Origin: Primula veris
Lineage: Eukaryota; Streptophyta; Magnoliopsida; Ericales; Primulaceae
Length of the DNA: 64,000 nt
NCBI GenBank assembly: GCA_963682055.1
Contig: OY821749.1
Location: 17,992,631-18,056,630, forward strand
Direction of reading: 5' to 3'
The position numbers and the translations under genes were made by a program. Below, piece after piece: positions 61,601-64,000 of the stretch. Position 1 is the first letter of the stretch. Each line of letters starts with the position of its first letter. The notes under the pieces are model-generated. The model was given only the letters and a program-made list of their open reading frames with translations, did no database searches and was not told where the DNA came from.

Positions 61601-62998
61601 CTAGCACTTCCGGGATCACAAGAATTTTTTTAGGCATGCTTAAATTTTTGAAAATCAATATATATCTTTTCGCTTTTCTTTTACTGTTTCTTATTTAGAT
61701 TCAGAAAATTTAGGAGGTTTCCAAGTACAGAGTTCAGATCCTCTCCCTAATATGCTTATCCTTTATGCCCCCCTGTTAAGCAGATGTGAACATAGAGTAA
61801 TTCATAAATAGAAAACCGAAAGAGTTCAAATTCAAAATAAAGCATCTTTGCAAAAAGTCAAATAAAAGAAGATAAAAAAAACTCAACCACTAGGGTCAAT
61901 AATCTGGTAAGATGTGTGGATCGTTACAGGACATTCAACTTTCATAACATGCTCAGGTGTGGTATCACTATATACTTGTCAAAAAAGTATATTTTCCAAA
62001 ATTTTCCCCACTTTGATCAGGACATGTATGTCCATACTGAAGTCTTCCCATCCAACTTGTGATAGTAAAGAAAAATGGAACATTTTTGTGGTAAATCATA
62101 TATACAACCAAATTAAATTGAGATAACTGCCGACCATGCAATTCTCATTTTGGTGTAACCCTAATTAGGGGACCATCCATCACAAACATCATTACTAGTG
62201 CACATTCACCCCATACACAAGAACATAGTTTGCTTACCAACCCACTTTGCTAAATTATCAGAGTACAATGTAGAACGTTCGCATTTCTATGTTAAGCACA
62301 TTGAGCTTATGAATTAAGAAAGTGAATTTGTATACTAAACAAGCAGTGATATAAGAGGGTAGTTTTCGACTATTGACAAAAGTAATTCAAAATTATCTTT
62401 CACCATATATTTACCTAAAAGTTTTTAACGACAGCATTTTGTCCCCGTCTATTAGCAAAAAAAAAAAATAACAAAAAACATAGTTGTGCCAGTGCACGTT
62501 TATATGTGAACTTTTCTAGTTTAGTGTTACTAATTTTAGCACCTATTTCCAATGTCTATGGAATTTCATGATTATAAACCATTATGAAGAAAAGTAGTAT
62601 ACCACTCAAGATTATTCAGAAATTAGTTGAACCAATTACCACATAAACTTTCTAAACCAATATGCTTTGAAAATACATACCAAACTTCAAATCTTATTAC
62701 AAGGAAAAAGCATTAGTTTCAATGTCACTAAGTCCAATTGTTGGTTACACTCAAGATTTGAAAAAATGGCATTGCAACAACTACTTTTGTCATATATGGG
62801 CATATGACCCATGAGCCATGTTGCTTAGCTCGAAAAATTGCCAGAATTTAGGAGGATTTAAATGAATTTTTTTTGCAGAAAGCGTAAGAATATATTATTG
62901 AAAAATAGACAGATGGACTTACTATCTTGTTCATCAAAGTCGACACTAATCTCTCTATCACGAGCACAACAAACGAGTCTTCGTTTCATCATCATCAT
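55652..62998 (-). CDS. Rop guanine nucleotide exchange factor (PRONE, RopGEF14-like)
   Basis: Activates Rho-of-plants GTPases by catalysing GDP/GTP exchange, usually downstream of receptor kinases at the plasma membrane in polar growth. Seven exons on the minus strand: 62998-62923, 59811-59452, 59047-58893, 58790-58716, 58019-57750, 57159-56812 and 56008-55652. They are in frame and give 546 aa. The first exon encodes [20 protein letters not shown], whose start resembles the RopGEF14 N-terminus; it is 3.1 kb from exon 2, with matching phase (GAT A|GTAAGT, CAG|AA). The PRONE domain spans about 107-460: [22 protein letters not shown], the RRWWLPLP tryptophan pair at 255-256, and [16 protein letters not shown]. 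The variable C-terminus (460-546) is Ser-rich. Intron 3 has a GC donor (GAG|GCATGC). Intron 1 holds the segment duplicated at 53570-53915. Confidence 0.93.
60940..61200 (+). repeat. RopGEF intron 1 segment, copy B'
   Basis: Partner of 53570-53915. See shared words there. It lies between RopGEF exons 1 and 2. Confidence 0.75.
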
Positions 62999-63298
62999 CC
63001 TTCTTTGTTTTTATTTATTAAAATTTCGATATATAAAGCAACGTTGAATCCCTGCAATATAGAAATATATATAATGAAATCCCTTTTGTTTCAAATTCAC
63101 AAAAGCCATAGAAATAGTAATGTGAGTTTAACCAATTATTCTACAACACTTATCGATTATCATGATCGACACAAATACGAGTCGTATGTTGTCCTAAAAT
63201 CTAATCTGATTTAAATACTAGTCATTCTTAGGGCCTGATTGCTGCAGAGTATAAGTAAATAAGCCGGCTTATTTTAAAGCTGAGATAAAAGGTTGCGT

Positions 63299-63655
63299 AA
63301 AAGCTTCGAACTTTTTCGTGCTGCCAAACAAAAAATTACACAGCTTTCGAGCTGCCAGCCAAAAGAAATGCAACTTCAAAGCAAATTACCATCAAAACAT
63401 CAAATAAAAGGAACTTAAAGCTCATCCAAACAAGCCTCAATGAAATGTGGAGACAGTTAATAAAAAAGACAAGCTTGCTTAAAAGCTTCGAACTTTTTCG
63501 TGCTACCAAACTAAAGTTAAGTTACACATCAAAAGAAATGCAACTTCAAAACAAATTGTCAAAACAGCAAACAAAGGGAGCATAAAGCTCACCCAAACAA
63601 GCCTCAATTATGAAAATGTGGAAACATTTAATAAAAAAGACAAGCTTGCTTTCTG
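63299..63655 (+). repeat. Tandem duplication of about 180 bp upstream of the RopGEF gene
   Basis: aaaagcttcgaactttttcg starts at 63299 and again at 63480. Each unit ends in 'ctca(t/c)ccaaacaagcctcaat..gaaaatgtgga(g/a)ac' and 'taataaaaaagacaagcttgctt'. The two units are largely identical. It lies 300 bp upstream of the RopGEF start codon, so it may be within the promoter. Confidence 0.85.
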
Positions 63656-64000
63656 TTTCTTCTAATTAATACTAAATATTAGAATTAAATTAACAAGTTT
63701 CAGCAATCTATTTAACCATAAAACTATTTTACCATAAATTTATGATACAACAAAATTTGAAAAAATTTCTCCCACACGTGTTGATTTGAGACTTAAGGGG
63801 GTCCAGAGAAATGGGCACTTTCAAAATGATTGAAAAATATTATTGAAACAAATAAAAAGATCTTCTTTTTTCAAATAATTGAGGTGGCCCAACACCTAGT
63901 TGGAATCACTCATCTAATGCATACAATTTACTTACATTTTTTCTCATATTTAACTTAATTAACATCACTTTTAGGGTAACAATTTAAATTTATACATTTT
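63656..64000. other. Intergenic, nothing recognised
   Basis: AT-rich sequence at the window edge. No gene or element seen. Confidence 0.4.

Overview
This is nuclear DNA from a flowering plant, most likely a eudicot. The genes are split by AT-rich introns with GT-AG borders, the proteins belong to plant-only families (PRONE-type RopGEF, BZR1-type beta-amylase, type II metacaspase, nodulin-like MFS carrier), and the spacers and introns are full of small non-autonomous transposons. The sequence alone does not name the species.

Layout. 280-9711 (minus): three-exon nodulin-like/NFD4-like major facilitator protein whose 6.8-kb first intron is filled with MITEs. 9.8-21.2 kb: gene-free repeat field with Stowaway, hAT-like, SINE, CACTA-type and TRIM elements, a 72-bp minisatellite and an (AT)n tract. 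21286-28003 (minus): six-exon RING-H2 E3 ligase. 28.1-32.5 kb: gene-free. 32506-35328 (plus): three-exon type II metacaspase, followed by a germin-like pseudogene fragment near 36 kb. 37802-41551 (minus): two-exon small membrane protein of unknown function. 42889-52553 (plus): ten-exon BZR1-type beta-amylase. 55652-62998 (minus): seven-exon RopGEF of the RopGEF14 type, convergent with the amylase gene. All six coding models were spliced by eye; the exons join in frame and give lengths of about 575, 507, 414, 158, 629 and 546 aa.

The genes look like ordinary neighbours rather than a cluster: a membrane carrier, a ubiquitin ligase, a cell-death protease, a small membrane protein, a DNA-binding beta-amylase homologue and a Rop GTPase activator. 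I did not see a clear new multigene system. The observations most worth checking are: the amylase has Gln at the second catalytic glutamate position plus two other active-site changes; in two genes intron 1 carries tandem copies of the end of exon 1 with its 5' splice site; the amylase/RopGEF intergenic region holds a decayed tandem duplication from which the RopGEF exons are missing in one copy; and two oppositely oriented CACTA-type MITEs sit inside one arm of a larger inverted repeat.
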